Positions 54,276 through 63,414 of a stretch of DNA of 64,000 nucleotides are shown here, piece after piece. Each line of letters begins with the position of its first letter. Position 1 is the stretch's first letter. This stretch comes from Gammaproteobacteria bacterium. Its GTDB lineage: Bacteria; Pseudomonadota; Gammaproteobacteria; Pseudomonadales; Pseudomonadaceae. Where the stretch lies: positions 27,195 to 91,194 of the forward strand of contig JAHIWP010000013.1 in assembly GCA_018816095.1 (NCBI GenBank), in the 5' to 3' direction. Made by a program: the position numbers and the translations under genes. The notes beneath the pieces are model-generated. The model made no database searches, had not been told where the DNA came from, and was given only the letters and a program-made list of their open reading frames with translations.

Positions 54276-55439
54276 TTAATAGGCCACCTGGTAGATGGCC
54301 AGTGCATGGGTCTCGGTCATCTCGCGCGGGTTATTCACCAGCAGGCGTTGCTGCAACATCGCATCGCGGGCCAGGGTCGGCAGCATCTCCTGCGGCACAC
54401 CAGCATCACGCAGGCATGTCGGCAGGCCGCTGCGCACACTGAAATCGGCCAAGGCGGCAATAAACTGCTCTGCCTGCTGCAACGCACTGCCCGCGCGCAG
54501 GGCATCACCCAGCACCAGCGGCGCCAGCTCAGCATACAGCGGCGCGGCCACGCTGGCGTTAAAGCCCAGCACATGCGGCAGCACCAGTGCGTTACTCAGG
54601 CCGTGGGGAATATGAAAGTGCCCGCCTAGCGGATACGCCAGCGCATGCACCGCCGCCACCGGCGCGTTGGCAAACGCCTGCCCGGCCAGGCAAGAGCCGA
54701 GCAACATGGCCTGACGCGCCTCGCGGTTAGCGCCGTTGTGCACCACTTCATCCAGATTACCCGCCAACAGGCGCAGCGCCTCTCGGGCCAGCAAGTCGGA
54801 CAGCGGGTTCTTCTTCAGCGCGCTGGTGTAAGCCTCAATCGCGTGGACCATGGCATCGATACCGGTGGCCGCTGTCACCGCCGACGGCAGGCCGAGGGTC
54901 AGCTCAGCATCCAATACGGCCACGTCGGGCAATAGCAACGGCGAGACCACGCCCATCTTGGTGGTTGCCCCGGTGGTGATAATGGAAATCGGCGTGACCT
55001 CCGAACCGGTGCCGGCAGTGGTCGGCACGAGAATCAGCGGCAGGCGCGGGCCCTGAGCATTGCCGACGCCATACATCTGCGCCAATGCCTGACTGCACTC
55101 AGGGTGCGCCAAGAGCGCCACCAGCTTGGCCACATCCATCGAGCTGCCGCCGCCAAAGCCGACAATCAACTGCGCCTTGAGCGCCTTGGCCTGCTCCACT
55201 GCCGCCAGCAGGATGGCTTCGGGTGGGTCAGCCACCACCTGATCGAACACCTCAACACTCACATCCGCCGCGGCAAAACCGGGCAATACCTCGTCGAGCA
55301 AACCCAGCTTGCTGATGCCGGGATCAGTGACGATCAGCACCCGCTGCGCACCGCGCTCTCGGCACAGTTCGGCCAAGCGCCGCGACGCGCCGATTTCGCA
55401 GAGGATCTGCGCAGTGGTGGCAAAGCTAAAGGGCAGCAT
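54276..55439 (-). CDS. Iron-containing alcohol dehydrogenase
   Basis: 387-residue group III (Fe-ADH) NAD(P)-dependent alcohol dehydrogenase. Nucleotide-binding GFGGGSSMDVAKLVALLA, the metal-site aspartate/histidines in AVHALAYPLGGHFHIPHGLSNA and LPHVLGFN, and PTTAGTGSEVTPISI are the family blocks. Substrate alcohol unknown; a role in oxidising or reducing fatty alcohols or aldehydes would fit the acyl-CoA genes upstream on the same strand (gap 55 nt). Confidence 0.94.
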   Translation of the reverse strand: MLPFSFATTAQILCEIGASRRLAELCRERGAQRVLIVTDPGISKLGLLDEVLPGFAAADVSVEVFDQVVADPPEAILLAAVEQAKALKAQLIVGFGGGSSMDVAKLVALLAHPECSQALAQMYGVGNAQGPRLPLILVPTTAGTGSEVTPISIITTGATTKMGVVSPLLLPDVAVLDAELTLGLPSAVTAATGIDAMVHAIEAYTSALKKNPLSDLLAREALRLLAGNLDEVVHNGANREARQAMLLGSCLAGQAFANAPVAAVHALAYPLGGHFHIPHGLSNALVLPHVLGFNASVAAPLYAELAPLVLGDALRAGSALQQAEQFIAALADFSVRSGLPTCLRDAGVPQEMLPTLARDAMLQQRLLVNNPREMTETHALAIYQVAY

Positions 55440-55494
55440 GGGGCGTCCTCTTGTTGTAATAAGTTACGGGCGTCTTGAACTCAGCCTACGCGCT

Positions 55495-57285
55495 TTAGAA
55501 CGCAAAGCTCGCCTCATCCATCGCCATCAAACAGGCCGCACCACCGAGCAGCGCCTCGCGATGGGCGCTGGCACGCGGCAGAACTCTACGCAGATAAAAA
55601 TCGGCCGCCTGCAGCTTGGCCTGGTAAAACGCCGCCTCGCCGCTGCCCGCCTCCAGTGCGTCCTGCGCGCGCACGGCGGCCTGCAGCCAGAAGCCGGCCA
55701 GCAGCACGTAGGCCGAATACTGGAGGAAATCCACCGACATCGCGCCGATCTCTTGAACATCACGCTGGCTGGCGGCAATCACTTCGCTGCTCAGCTCGCG
55801 CCATTCGCCCAGGCGCGCCTGCACGCTTTTGGCCAACGCAGCCAGCGCCGGACGGCCTGCCTGGGCGTCGCACAGTTCACTGAACTCAGCCTGCAGCGCC
55901 GACAGTTCAGCACCGCCGTCGCCAAGCACCTTGCGGCGCATATAGTCCAGCGCCTGAATGCCATTGGTGCCTTCATAGAGCTGGGTGATGCGGCTGTCGC
56001 GCATCAGTTGCTCGATGCTCCACTCGCGGATAAAACCGTGGCCGCCATACACCTGCACGGCATGGCTGGCGACTTCCTGGCCCATGTCGGTAAAGAAGGC
56101 TTTGACGATCGGGATCAGCAACGCCGCACGCTTGCCGGCGGCCTTACGTTGCGTCGCATCAGGATGACCGTGCTGCAGATCCAGCTCGCGCGCGCAGTAA
56201 GCGGCGAGCATACGGCTGCCCTCGACCAGGCTCTTCTGGGTCAGCAGCATGCGCCGCACATCCGGGTGCACGATGATCGGGTCGGCGGCTTTTTCAGGCG
56301 CCACAGCGCCGCTCAAGCCGCGCGATTGCAGGCGTTCGCGGGCATAACGCAGCGCCCCCTGGAAGGCCGCCTCACCGATGCCCAGTCCCTGCAAACCGAC
56401 CTGAAAGCGCGCGTCGTTCATCATGGTGAACATGCAGGCCAAGCCCTGATTGGCCTCACCAACCAGCCAGCCGGTGGCGCCGTCGAAGTTCATCACGCAG
56501 GTGGACGCGCCCTTGATGCCCATCTTGTGTTCGATGGCGCCGCAGGACAGCGCGTTGCGCTCGCCGGGTGTGCCGTCGGCCGCGGCGATAAATTTCGGCA
56601 CCAGCAACAGGCTGATGCCCTTCACCCCGGCTGGCGCATCCGGCAGCCGCGCGAGCACCAAGTGAATGATGTTTTCCGAGAGATCCTGCTCGCCGCCGCT
56701 GATAAAAACCTTGCTGCCGCTGACCTTATAGCTGCCATCTGCCTGCGGCTCGGCCTTGCTGCGCAGCAGGGCCAAGTCGGTGCCGGCCTGCGGCTCGGTG
56801 AGGCACATGGTGCCGGCCCATTGGCCGCTCACCAGCTTGTGCAGATAGGTATCCTTAAGCGTTTCGCTGCCATGTTTGTACAGCGCCAGCACCGCGCCTT
56901 CGGTCAGCCCGGAGTACACGCGAAACGACAGCGATGCGCTCATCAGCATTTCGTGAAAATTACACGCGAGCATCTGCGGCAGCGCCTGGCCGCCGTATTC
57001 GCTGGGCCCGGTCATGCTCGCCCAGCCGTTATCGACATATTGCTGATAGGCCTCGGCAAAACCATCCGGGGTGGTCACCTGGCCGGCGTTAAGCTGGCAG
57101 CCCTGCTCGTCGCTGTTGCGATTGAGCGGCGCGACCACCTCGGCGGTGTAACGCGCGCCCTCCTCCAGCACGCCGTCGATCAGCTCGCGATCGAGACCGT
57201 TACCGAGCAGTTCGCAGTGGCTGCTGATATCAAACAGTTCGTGCAACACAAAGCGCATATCGCGCAGCGGGGCTTGATAGCTCAT
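55495..57285 (-). CDS. Acyl-CoA dehydrogenase with C-terminal extension
   Basis: 596-residue FAD enzyme introducing the alpha-beta double bond in acyl-CoAs during beta-oxidation. N-terminal MSYQAPLRDMRFVLHELFD is the signature of the Acyl-CoA_dh_N-extended group. FAD/substrate segments GTMCLTEPQAGTDLALLRSK and KVFISGGEQDLSENIIHLVL are present, followed by the catalytic base region LYEGTNGIQALDYM and an extra C-terminal domain (about 470-596). It overlaps the 3-hydroxyacyl-CoA dehydrogenase gene by 4 nt, so successive beta-oxidation enzymes are made together. Electron acceptor would be ETF. Confidence 0.95.
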   Translation of the reverse strand: MSYQAPLRDMRFVLHELFDISSHCELLGNGLDRELIDGVLEEGARYTAEVVAPLNRNSDEQGCQLNAGQVTTPDGFAEAYQQYVDNGWASMTGPSEYGGQALPQMLACNFHEMLMSASLSFRVYSGLTEGAVLALYKHGSETLKDTYLHKLVSGQWAGTMCLTEPQAGTDLALLRSKAEPQADGSYKVSGSKVFISGGEQDLSENIIHLVLARLPDAPAGVKGISLLLVPKFIAAADGTPGERNALSCGAIEHKMGIKGASTCVMNFDGATGWLVGEANQGLACMFTMMNDARFQVGLQGLGIGEAAFQGALRYARERLQSRGLSGAVAPEKAADPIIVHPDVRRMLLTQKSLVEGSRMLAAYCARELDLQHGHPDATQRKAAGKRAALLIPIVKAFFTDMGQEVASHAVQVYGGHGFIREWSIEQLMRDSRITQLYEGTNGIQALDYMRRKVLGDGGAELSALQAEFSELCDAQAGRPALAALAKSVQARLGEWRELSSEVIAASQRDVQEIGAMSVDFLQYSAYVLLAGFWLQAAVRAQDALEAGSGEAAFYQAKLQAADFYLRRVLPRASAHREALLGGAACLMAMDEASFAF

Positions 57286-58520
57286 ACGCGGCCCTCCTGC
57301 ACGTCGGCGAAACGCTGGCCGCTGGCCGCCAGTTTTTCAATCAGGCGTGCCGGCTGCCAGTGATTGCCGAAGTGGCTTTGCAGGTGCTGCAAACGCACCA
57401 GAATATCCGCCGCGCCCTGGCTGTCGGCCCACGTCATTGGCCCGCCCTGGTCGGCCGGGAAGCCGTAGCCGTTGAGGTAGACCAGGTCGATGTCGTGGCT
57501 ATTGGCGGCAATATTCTCTTCGAGGATTTTCGCGCCTTCGTTGACCAGCGCCAGCAGGCAACGCTCGAGAATCTCCTCGGGGCCTATCTCGCGGCGGACA
57601 AAGCCAAGCTGCTCGGAGACCTGCAGCACCAAAGCATCTACCTCGGGGTCGTGCTCGGCCTGGCGACTGCCTTCGGCGTAGCGGTAATAACCCATGCGCG
57701 CCTTCTGCCCGAACCGACCAAGGCCACACAGACGGTTATCCACCTGCACCGCTGGATCATCCTGGCCCTTGCCGGCCAGCTCGCGGGCGCGCCATTCCAG
57801 GTCGATGCCGACCACGTCGTACATGCGGAACGGGCCCATGGCGAAACCGAAGCCCTGCAACGCGGCGTCCACCTGATGCGGATAGGCACCTTCGAGCAGC
57901 AGCATGCGCGCCTCGCGCACATAGGTGTGCAGCATACGGTTGCCGATAAAACCGTCGCAGTTACCGGCCACCACAGTCACTTTGCCAATGCGCTGGCCGA
58001 GCTCGACGGCGGCCTCCAGCACGGCCTTGGCGGTTTTCTCGCCCCGGACGATTTCCAGCAGTTTCATGATGTGCGCAGGGCTGAAAAAGTGCAGGCCCAG
58101 CACCTGCTCGGGGCGTTTGGTCACAGCGGCAATCGCATCAATATCCAGCGCCGAGGTGTTGCTGGCGAGGATCGCGCCCGGCTTCAGGGTGGCGTCGAGG
58201 GTGCGGAAGATTTGCTGCTTGAGTTCGAGGTTCTCGTACACCGCCTCGATTACCAGGTCGGCATCGGCCAGCGCGGCGTAGTCGCCTACCGGGGTGACGC
58301 AAGCCAGGCGCGCGGCCGACTGTTCGGCGCTGATCCGCCCGAGCTTGAGGTTATGCGCATTGGTCTCGGCCACCACGGCCATAGCCTGTTCGAGCATCTG
58401 CGGGTTGTTGTCCAGCCACAGCACCTGAATGCCGGCGTTGGCCAGGCTCATCACGATACCGCGGCCCATGGTGCCCGCGCCGATCACGGCGGCCTGCTGA
58501 ACCTCAAATGCCTTGCTCAT
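57282..58520 (-). CDS. 3-hydroxyacyl-CoA dehydrogenase
   Basis: NAD-dependent oxidation of 3-hydroxyacyl-CoA to 3-ketoacyl-CoA, 412 residues from ATG 58520 with AGGAG 5 nt before it (an in-frame GTG 6 nt upstream is less likely). Rossmann motif VIGAGTMGRGIVMSLANAGI, catalytic His in LGLHFFSPAHIMKLLEIVRG, NCDGFIGNRML and GPFRMYDVVGIDLEWRA are clear. The C-terminal domain is duplicated (about 185-285 and 300-400). No enoyl-CoA hydratase domain is present, so this is a stand-alone enzyme, not FadB. First gene of the unit and divergent from a LysR regulator. Confidence 0.95.
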   Translation of the reverse strand: MSKAFEVQQAAVIGAGTMGRGIVMSLANAGIQVLWLDNNPQMLEQAMAVVAETNAHNLKLGRISAEQSAARLACVTPVGDYAALADADLVIEAVYENLELKQQIFRTLDATLKPGAILASNTSALDIDAIAAVTKRPEQVLGLHFFSPAHIMKLLEIVRGEKTAKAVLEAAVELGQRIGKVTVVAGNCDGFIGNRMLHTYVREARMLLLEGAYPHQVDAALQGFGFAMGPFRMYDVVGIDLEWRARELAGKGQDDPAVQVDNRLCGLGRFGQKARMGYYRYAEGSRQAEHDPEVDALVLQVSEQLGFVRREIGPEEILERCLLALVNEGAKILEENIAANSHDIDLVYLNGYGFPADQGGPMTWADSQGAADILVRLQHLQSHFGNHWQPARLIEKLAASGQRFADVQEGRV

Positions 58521-58640
58521 GCCCACTCCTCTGATTAGTGCCGAATGAAATGCCTGTGGTGCAAAGAAAATTCGCCAATCACCTTAAGCAAGGCGTTACT
58601 ATTTTTGAAATTTAGCCTTGTGATAAGTCGTATTCAGCAG

Positions 58641-59543
58641 ATGAATATCTCAACCTTCGATCTCAACCTGCTGCGCGTGTTCGATGCACTGATGCGCGAG
58701 CAGAATGTCTCACGCGCCGCCGAACGCCTGTCGCTCAGTCAACCAGCGGTAAGTAATGCCCTGAATCGCCTGCGCGAGCTGCTCGATGACCCGCTGTTAG
58801 TACGGGTTGGCCGCAGCATGCAACCGACACCGCGCGCCCAGGCACTGGAAACACCGATACGCGCCGCGCTGCAGCAGATTGAGCAGAGCCTCAACGCCGG
58901 CGAGGTGTTCGACCCGGCCAGCAGTCGTCAGCACTTCAATATCGCGGTCACTGATTACGTTGAATTGATCTGCATGCCGCGATTACTGGAGCAGCTCAGC
59001 CAGCAAGCTCCCGGTATGCGCATCGACATCCGCCACCTGACGCCCAACCTACCGGCCGAAGCGCTGGATAAAGGTGAACTGGACGTGGTGGTGGGACGCT
59101 TCGAGGAGATTCCCGCGCGCTTTGCGCGGCAGCACTGGATGAGCGAAACCCTGCAACTGGCGGTGCGCCGTGATCATCCGTTGGCGGCCGGCCCCATGGA
59201 TCTAACGACCTTCCTGCAACTGCGCCACCTGTGGGTGCACGGCGGCCAGACCCGCGGCATGGTGGACCAGTGGTTGGGCGAACAAGGCTTGTGTCGGGAG
59301 ATCCTCTACAGCACGCCCAACTACCTGCAGGCCGCGCATGTGGTTGCCAGCAGCGAGCTGGCCGCGGTGCTGCCGACGCAACTGGCACGCCACTTTGCCG
59401 GCCTGCTGCCGTTGCAGTTGTTCGAGCTGCCGTTCGCCCTCGGCCCGTTTCATCTGGAGATCATCAGCCTGGCCCAACGCCAGCGCGACCCGGCGCTGCA
59501 TTGGTTGATCGAACAGATCAGCGCCATTGCCCAGCCTCACTGA
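58641..59543 (+). CDS. LysR-family regulator divergent from beta-oxidation genes
   Basis: 300-residue LysR protein of the NodD/LinR-like branch, beginning MNISTFDLNLLRVFDALMRE. Helix-turn-helix: VSRAAERLSLSQPAVSNALNRL. The ATG at 58641 is used; the open frame extends 96 nt upstream without similarity. Only 120 nt separate its start from the 3-hydroxyacyl-CoA dehydrogenase start, the classic arrangement for a LysR regulator of the divergent operon. An acyl-CoA or fatty-alcohol-derived effector is plausible but unproven. Confidence 0.94.
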   Translation: MNISTFDLNLLRVFDALMREQNVSRAAERLSLSQPAVSNALNRLRELLDDPLLVRVGRSMQPTPRAQALETPIRAALQQIEQSLNAGEVFDPASSRQHFNIAVTDYVELICMPRLLEQLSQQAPGMRIDIRHLTPNLPAEALDKGELDVVVGRFEEIPARFARQHWMSETLQLAVRRDHPLAAGPMDLTTFLQLRHLWVHGGQTRGMVDQWLGEQGLCREILYSTPNYLQAAHVVASSELAAVLPTQLARHFAGLLPLQLFELPFALGPFHLEIISLAQRQRDPALHWLIEQISAIAQPH

Positions 59544-59585
59544 GCCATCTGCAGCGCAATAACGCCGACGGAAAGTAATGGTTAT

Positions 59586-59625
59586 AAAAAAGGCCGCTGC
59601 CGATCAGCGATGATCAACAGCGGCC
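59586..59625 (-). terminator. Terminator of the small minus-strand gene
   Basis: On the minus strand GGCCGCTG (complement of 59618-59625) pairs with CAGCGGCC (complement of 59592-59599), with an inner GATC/GATC pairing, followed by a run of six T. It ends 20 nt after the small gene's stop. Confidence 0.8.
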
Positions 59626-59644
59626 CGGGAAACCTTGGCCAGGT

Positions 59645-59815
59645 CTAGAACGTACCATCACCAATCAGCATGCCGTGCATGACCCTGTAGCTCTTGCGGC
59701 CGGACTGCAGTGTCAACGGATTGCGCCCGGCAATCACCCAGCCCTTGGCCAGCAGCTGGTCTATATGGGCCCGCAGCTCAGGTAGATAGCGCTGCTCTTG
59801 TTGAAGCGATTCCAT
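59645..59815 (-). CDS. Small uncharacterised protein (56 residues)
   Basis: A short minus-strand gene encoding MESLQQEQRYLPELRAHIDQ onward, with KGWVIAGRNPLTLQSGRKSY and a C-terminal HGMLIGDGTF. The second ATG (59815) is preferred because AGAGG lies 9 nt before it; the first ATG at 59824 would add three residues. Codon use is like neighbouring genes, and a rho-independent terminator follows 20 nt downstream on the same strand, both supporting a real gene. No signal peptide or membrane segment; helical N-terminal half and a strand-rich C-terminal half. I do not recognise the family. Confidence 0.68.
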   Translation of the reverse strand: MESLQQEQRYLPELRAHIDQLLAKGWVIAGRNPLTLQSGRKSYRVMHGMLIGDGTF

Positions 59816-59991
59816 TCCACTCATCCTCTAAAGGCGTCATCTGCAACAACCCGGCACGCCCGGCTATTCATCCATTAGCACGGTCGAAACAATAGCGGCC
59901 TAGTGCCAGTAATAGAAGCGATATTAGGCCACATCCCTGTAGGCATATCGCACCACCAAACTATGGCGTCTGGCTTACATTGCTGTTGAGT

Positions 59992-61482
59992 CTAGACCGC
60001 TGTGGCGCTGGCATTGGCTGGATCGACCTGCGGTGAACTAAACGCCAGATAATCGTCTTCCACCTTGCCATAGCGCAGCAGCGCCAAATCCAGCAGGTAG
60101 TTCTGGTAGAGCTTCCAGGGTGCGCGGTCGCCCTGACTGGGAATCTTGCCGGCCGCGCGCTGGATATAGCCCGAGGCCAGGTCGAGAAACGGCGCTTCCT
60201 TTACTTGCCGCGCCGGGTCGCGCGGTGTGCACTGGCGCATACCGGTGGCGTCCATGTGGTTGATCAGGCGGCAGTAATACTCGCTGGAAAGGTCCGCCTT
60301 GAGCGTCCAGCTGGCGTTGGTGTAACCCAGTACCACCGCCACATTCGGCAGATCGCGCAGCATAATGCCGCGATAGCCCATGCTCTCGGCCGCCTCAAAG
60401 GGCACACCATCCACCGCCACCTGCATGCCGCCAAACAGCTGCAACTCCAACCCCGTGGCACTGATGATCACATCCGCTGGCAGTTCCTCGCCGGTTTTCA
60501 GGCGGATGCCCTTGGCGGTCAGGCCATCAATGCGCTCGGTCACTACCGAGGCTTTACCTTCGCGCAGCGCCGTGAACAAGTCGCCATTGGGTACGACACA
60601 CACCCGCTCATCCCAAGGTTTGTAGCGCGGGCTGAAATGGCGCATGTCGACATCCGTGCCGAGCTGGCGCTTAGCCAGCCCCAGCAGCAACTTGCGCACC
60701 AGGCTGGGCCAGACTTTGGCGAGGCTGTAGAAGGCCATCTGCATGGCCACATTGCGCGTGCGGGCCAGCCGGTACACCCAGGTTTGCGGTAGAAAGCGGC
60801 GCAGGAAAGCGGCAAGCGGATCGCCCTGCGGCAGGCTCACCACATAGCTCGGCGAGCGTTGCAGCATGGTCACGTGCTTGGCCTTGTCGGTCATCGCCGG
60901 GACTAGGGTGACGGCCGTTGCACCGCTGCCGATTACCACGACATTTTTGCCGCTATAGTCGAAATCCTCCGGCCATAACTGCGGATGAATAAACACTCCC
61001 TGAAACTGTTCACGGCCTTTGAATTCAGGGGTGTAGCCCGCCTCGTAACGGTAATAACCGGTGCACATCAGCAGGTGTTGGCAGCTGAATTTGAGCGGTT
61101 CGGCGTCCTCGCCACGCTGCACCTGCAGAGTCCAGATGGCGCGCTCGCTGCACCAGTCGGCCTTGAGCACCCGGTGTTGAAATCGAATCTTTTCCTGAAT
61201 GCCGTTTTCCCAGGCGGTTTCCTCGATATAACGGCGGATCGACGGGCCGTCGGCGATGGCCTGCGGGCTGGTCCAGGGTTTGAAGTTGTAGCCGAGGGTG
61301 AACATGTCCGAGTCGGAACGGATACCCGGATAACGAAACAAGTCCCAGGTGCCGCCCAGTGCTGACCGGCCTTCGAGGATGGCGAAGCGTTTACCGGGGC
61401 AATGCGTCATCAGGTGGTAGGCCGCACCAACGCCAGACAGGCCGGCGCCAATGATCAAAACGTCCAGATGTTCAACAGACAT
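59992..61482 (-). CDS. Flavin-containing Baeyer-Villiger-type monooxygenase
   Basis: FAD- and NADPH-dependent monooxygenase of 496 residues, EthA-like. FAD site VLIIGAGLSGVGAAYHL, then LGGTWDLFRYPGIRSDSD, the Baeyer-Villiger-type fingerprint FQGVFIHPQLWPE (FxGxxxHxxxWP), and the NADPH site NVVVIGSGATAVTLVPAM. It probably inserts oxygen into ketones to give esters or lactones; substrate unknown. It is a single gene with 160 nt to the nitroreductase gene upstream on the same strand. Confidence 0.94.
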   Translation of the reverse strand: MSVEHLDVLIIGAGLSGVGAAYHLMTHCPGKRFAILEGRSALGGTWDLFRYPGIRSDSDMFTLGYNFKPWTSPQAIADGPSIRRYIEETAWENGIQEKIRFQHRVLKADWCSERAIWTLQVQRGEDAEPLKFSCQHLLMCTGYYRYEAGYTPEFKGREQFQGVFIHPQLWPEDFDYSGKNVVVIGSGATAVTLVPAMTDKAKHVTMLQRSPSYVVSLPQGDPLAAFLRRFLPQTWVYRLARTRNVAMQMAFYSLAKVWPSLVRKLLLGLAKRQLGTDVDMRHFSPRYKPWDERVCVVPNGDLFTALREGKASVVTERIDGLTAKGIRLKTGEELPADVIISATGLELQLFGGMQVAVDGVPFEAAESMGYRGIMLRDLPNVAVVLGYTNASWTLKADLSSEYYCRLINHMDATGMRQCTPRDPARQVKEAPFLDLASGYIQRAAGKIPSQGDRAPWKLYQNYLLDLALLRYGKVEDDYLAFSSPQVDPANASATAV

Positions 61483-61642
61483 GGGGGCTCCTTGGGCTTC
61501 TTCTTATGCACGACGGGCCACGTGCGGTCAGCCCGTCGTGCTGCCAGAGTCACCTCAAGCAGCGCTTTTGTCACCCCATCTTTCGGCTGTGCATAACCGA
61601 GGCGGCGCCCGCTAATGAGTGAAGCGTGAGCGCCAATAGCGA

Positions 61643-62245
61643 TTAGAAGGTGTTACGCAGCACCACCTCGTTAAACGGCAGCTTGCCGATACGTGGTTTC
61701 GGCTCGATGGTTTTCTTGCCAACCGCGACCATCAAGGCAATCACATGATTGGCCGGCAGGTTGATCAGCTTGGCCACGGCATCGAAATCGAAACCATCCA
61801 TCGGGCAGGAGTCCAGGCCCTTGCCACGCGCGGCCAGCATCAGTGTTTGTGCCAGCAAGCCACAACTGCGCATGGTTTCGTCACGCTGCACCTGCGGTTT
61901 GTCGCGGTAATAGGTGTCGATAGCACCGCTCATATAAGCCTGCACCTCCTCGGGCGCACCTTCCCAAACGCGGCCGACATTTTGCTCCCAGCTATCAACT
62001 TGGGCACAGACCACCACCAACATCGAGGCATCGGTCACCTGCGCTTGACCCCAGGCCACTTCACGCAGCTGCTGACGCAGGGCTGGGTCGCTGACCTCGA
62101 CCAGGCGCACATGTTGCAGGTTGAACGCCGATGGCGCATGCAGCGCCAGTTGCAGCAGTTCGTCCTTCTCGGCGCTGCTGAGGGTAAATGCCGGGTCATA
62201 GCCTTTGACGGCGCGGCGGCTGCGGATGGCTTCATCGATATGCAT
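61643..62245 (-). CDS. NAD(P)H nitroreductase (FMN flavoprotein)
   Basis: 200-residue oxygen-insensitive nitroreductase-family flavoprotein. MHIDEAIRSRRAVKGYDPAF carries the FMN-binding RSRR motif; HAPSAFNLQHVRLVEVSD and the C-terminal GLDSCPMDGFDFDAVAKLIN with the P-loop-like VAVGKKTIEPKPRIGKLPF match the NfsB/YdgI-type group. Reduces nitroaromatics or quinones in assays of relatives; natural substrate unknown. Divergent from the methyltransferase gene with 163 nt between. Confidence 0.92.
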   Translation of the reverse strand: MHIDEAIRSRRAVKGYDPAFTLSSAEKDELLQLALHAPSAFNLQHVRLVEVSDPALRQQLREVAWGQAQVTDASMLVVVCAQVDSWEQNVGRVWEGAPEEVQAYMSGAIDTYYRDKPQVQRDETMRSCGLLAQTLMLAARGKGLDSCPMDGFDFDAVAKLINLPANHVIALMVAVGKKTIEPKPRIGKLPFNEVVLRNTF

Positions 62246-62408
62246 GGAGGAGTACCTTCAACGTGGCTCGGAAAGCGCTCATGCTAGGCAGCTGTCATGG
62301 CGAATACCAAACGCCTTTACCGATAACATTTATCGACAACAACGATCCCCACGCACGAGCGGGTCGGCTGCCTGTAAAATCGCTACCTTCTTTGACCGAC
62401 CGCCCGCC

Positions 62409-63347
62409 ATGACTCCCGACGCTCTCGCCACCCTGCACCAACACCTGCTCATCGCCCTGAACCCTGCGCCCGAGGAAACCCGTCGGCTGTTTCACGGCCG
62501 CGGGCGTTGCTGGCCGGGGCTGGAGCAAATCACCGTGGACTGGCTGCAAGGCGTGCTGCTGGTGGCGCTGTTCAAACCGCTGGGCGATGCCGAACTGCAG
62601 GCGCTGCAAGCCATGCTACTAGACCTCAGCCAGAGCCCGGCCTGGCAACAGAGCGGCGCGCACAGCCTGCTACTCCAGCAGCGCTACCTGCCCGAAAGCC
62701 CAACCCAGTGGCTGCTCGGTGAGCCGGTTGAACACTGGGATATCTGCGAGCACGGCCTGAAATATCGCCTCGACCTAGGCCGCAAGCAGAACACCGGGCT
62801 GTTTCTCGACATGCGCTACGGCCGCCAGTGGGTGCAGGCAAACGCGGCGGGCAAACGCGTGCTCAACCTGTTCGCCTACACCTGCGGTTTCTCGGTGGCG
62901 GCGCTGGCCGGTGGTGCCGCACACGTGGTCAATCTGGACATGGCCAAGGCGGCGCTCAGCCGTGGCCGCGATAACCACCGGCTGAACCAGCACGACCTCA
63001 GCCGGGTGGTGTTTCTGGGGCATGACCTGTTCAAGTCCTGGGGCAAGGTGGCCAAGTACGGCCCCTACGACCTGATCATCATCGATCCACCGTCCTTTCA
63101 GCGCGGCAGCTTCGTACTGAGCAAAGACTACCCAAAAGTCCTGCGCCGCCTGCCCGAACTGCTCAACGCCCATGGCAAGGTGCTAGCCTGCAGCAACGAA
63201 CCGGAGATCGGCCCCGACTACCTGATCCAAGCCATGGCCAGCGAGGCCCCTGAGCTGCGTTTTGACGAGCGCCTGAGTAACCCACCCGAGTTCCCCGACA
63301 GCCAACCGGATAGCGCGCTAAAGGCCTTGGTGTTCCAAAAAGCCTAG
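62409..63347 (+). CDS. Class I SAM-dependent methyltransferase (RlmI/RlmK-like)
   Basis: 312-residue methyltransferase. ATG at 62409. An N-terminal substrate domain (about 1-115) precedes KQNTGLFLDMRYGRQWV and the SAM-binding core with VLNLFAYTCGFSVAALAGGA (motif I), VNLDMAKAALSRGRDNHRLN (acidic ribose-binding loop) and LIIIDPPSFQRGSFVLSKDY (DPPxF motif IV). This is the layout of the rRNA 5-methylcytosine methyltransferases RlmI/RlmKL C-domain; actual target base unknown. It lacks the N-terminal PUA domain of E. coli RlmI, so a separate function is possible. Confidence 0.92.
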   Translation: MTPDALATLHQHLLIALNPAPEETRRLFHGRGRCWPGLEQITVDWLQGVLLVALFKPLGDAELQALQAMLLDLSQSPAWQQSGAHSLLLQQRYLPESPTQWLLGEPVEHWDICEHGLKYRLDLGRKQNTGLFLDMRYGRQWVQANAAGKRVLNLFAYTCGFSVAALAGGAAHVVNLDMAKAALSRGRDNHRLNQHDLSRVVFLGHDLFKSWGKVAKYGPYDLIIIDPPSFQRGSFVLSKDYPKVLRRLPELLNAHGKVLACSNEPEIGPDYLIQAMASEAPELRFDERLSNPPEFPDSQPDSALKALVFQKA

Positions 63348-63414
63348 AACCTGCAGTGGAGACGGTTGAGGGCTGGTCTACAGTTAGGCAACCCGCCCTT
63401 ATGAGATCACCGCA

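Noticed and set aside
55309-57363. 684-codon plus-strand open frame antisense to the acyl-CoA dehydrogenase
   Set aside because: It is a high-GC shadow of the real gene, with no family resemblance or ribosome site; the minus-strand gene has complete motifs.
57360-58538. 392-codon plus-strand frame antisense to 3-hydroxyacyl-CoA dehydrogenase
   Set aside because: Shadow frame; the opposite strand carries an intact Rossmann enzyme.
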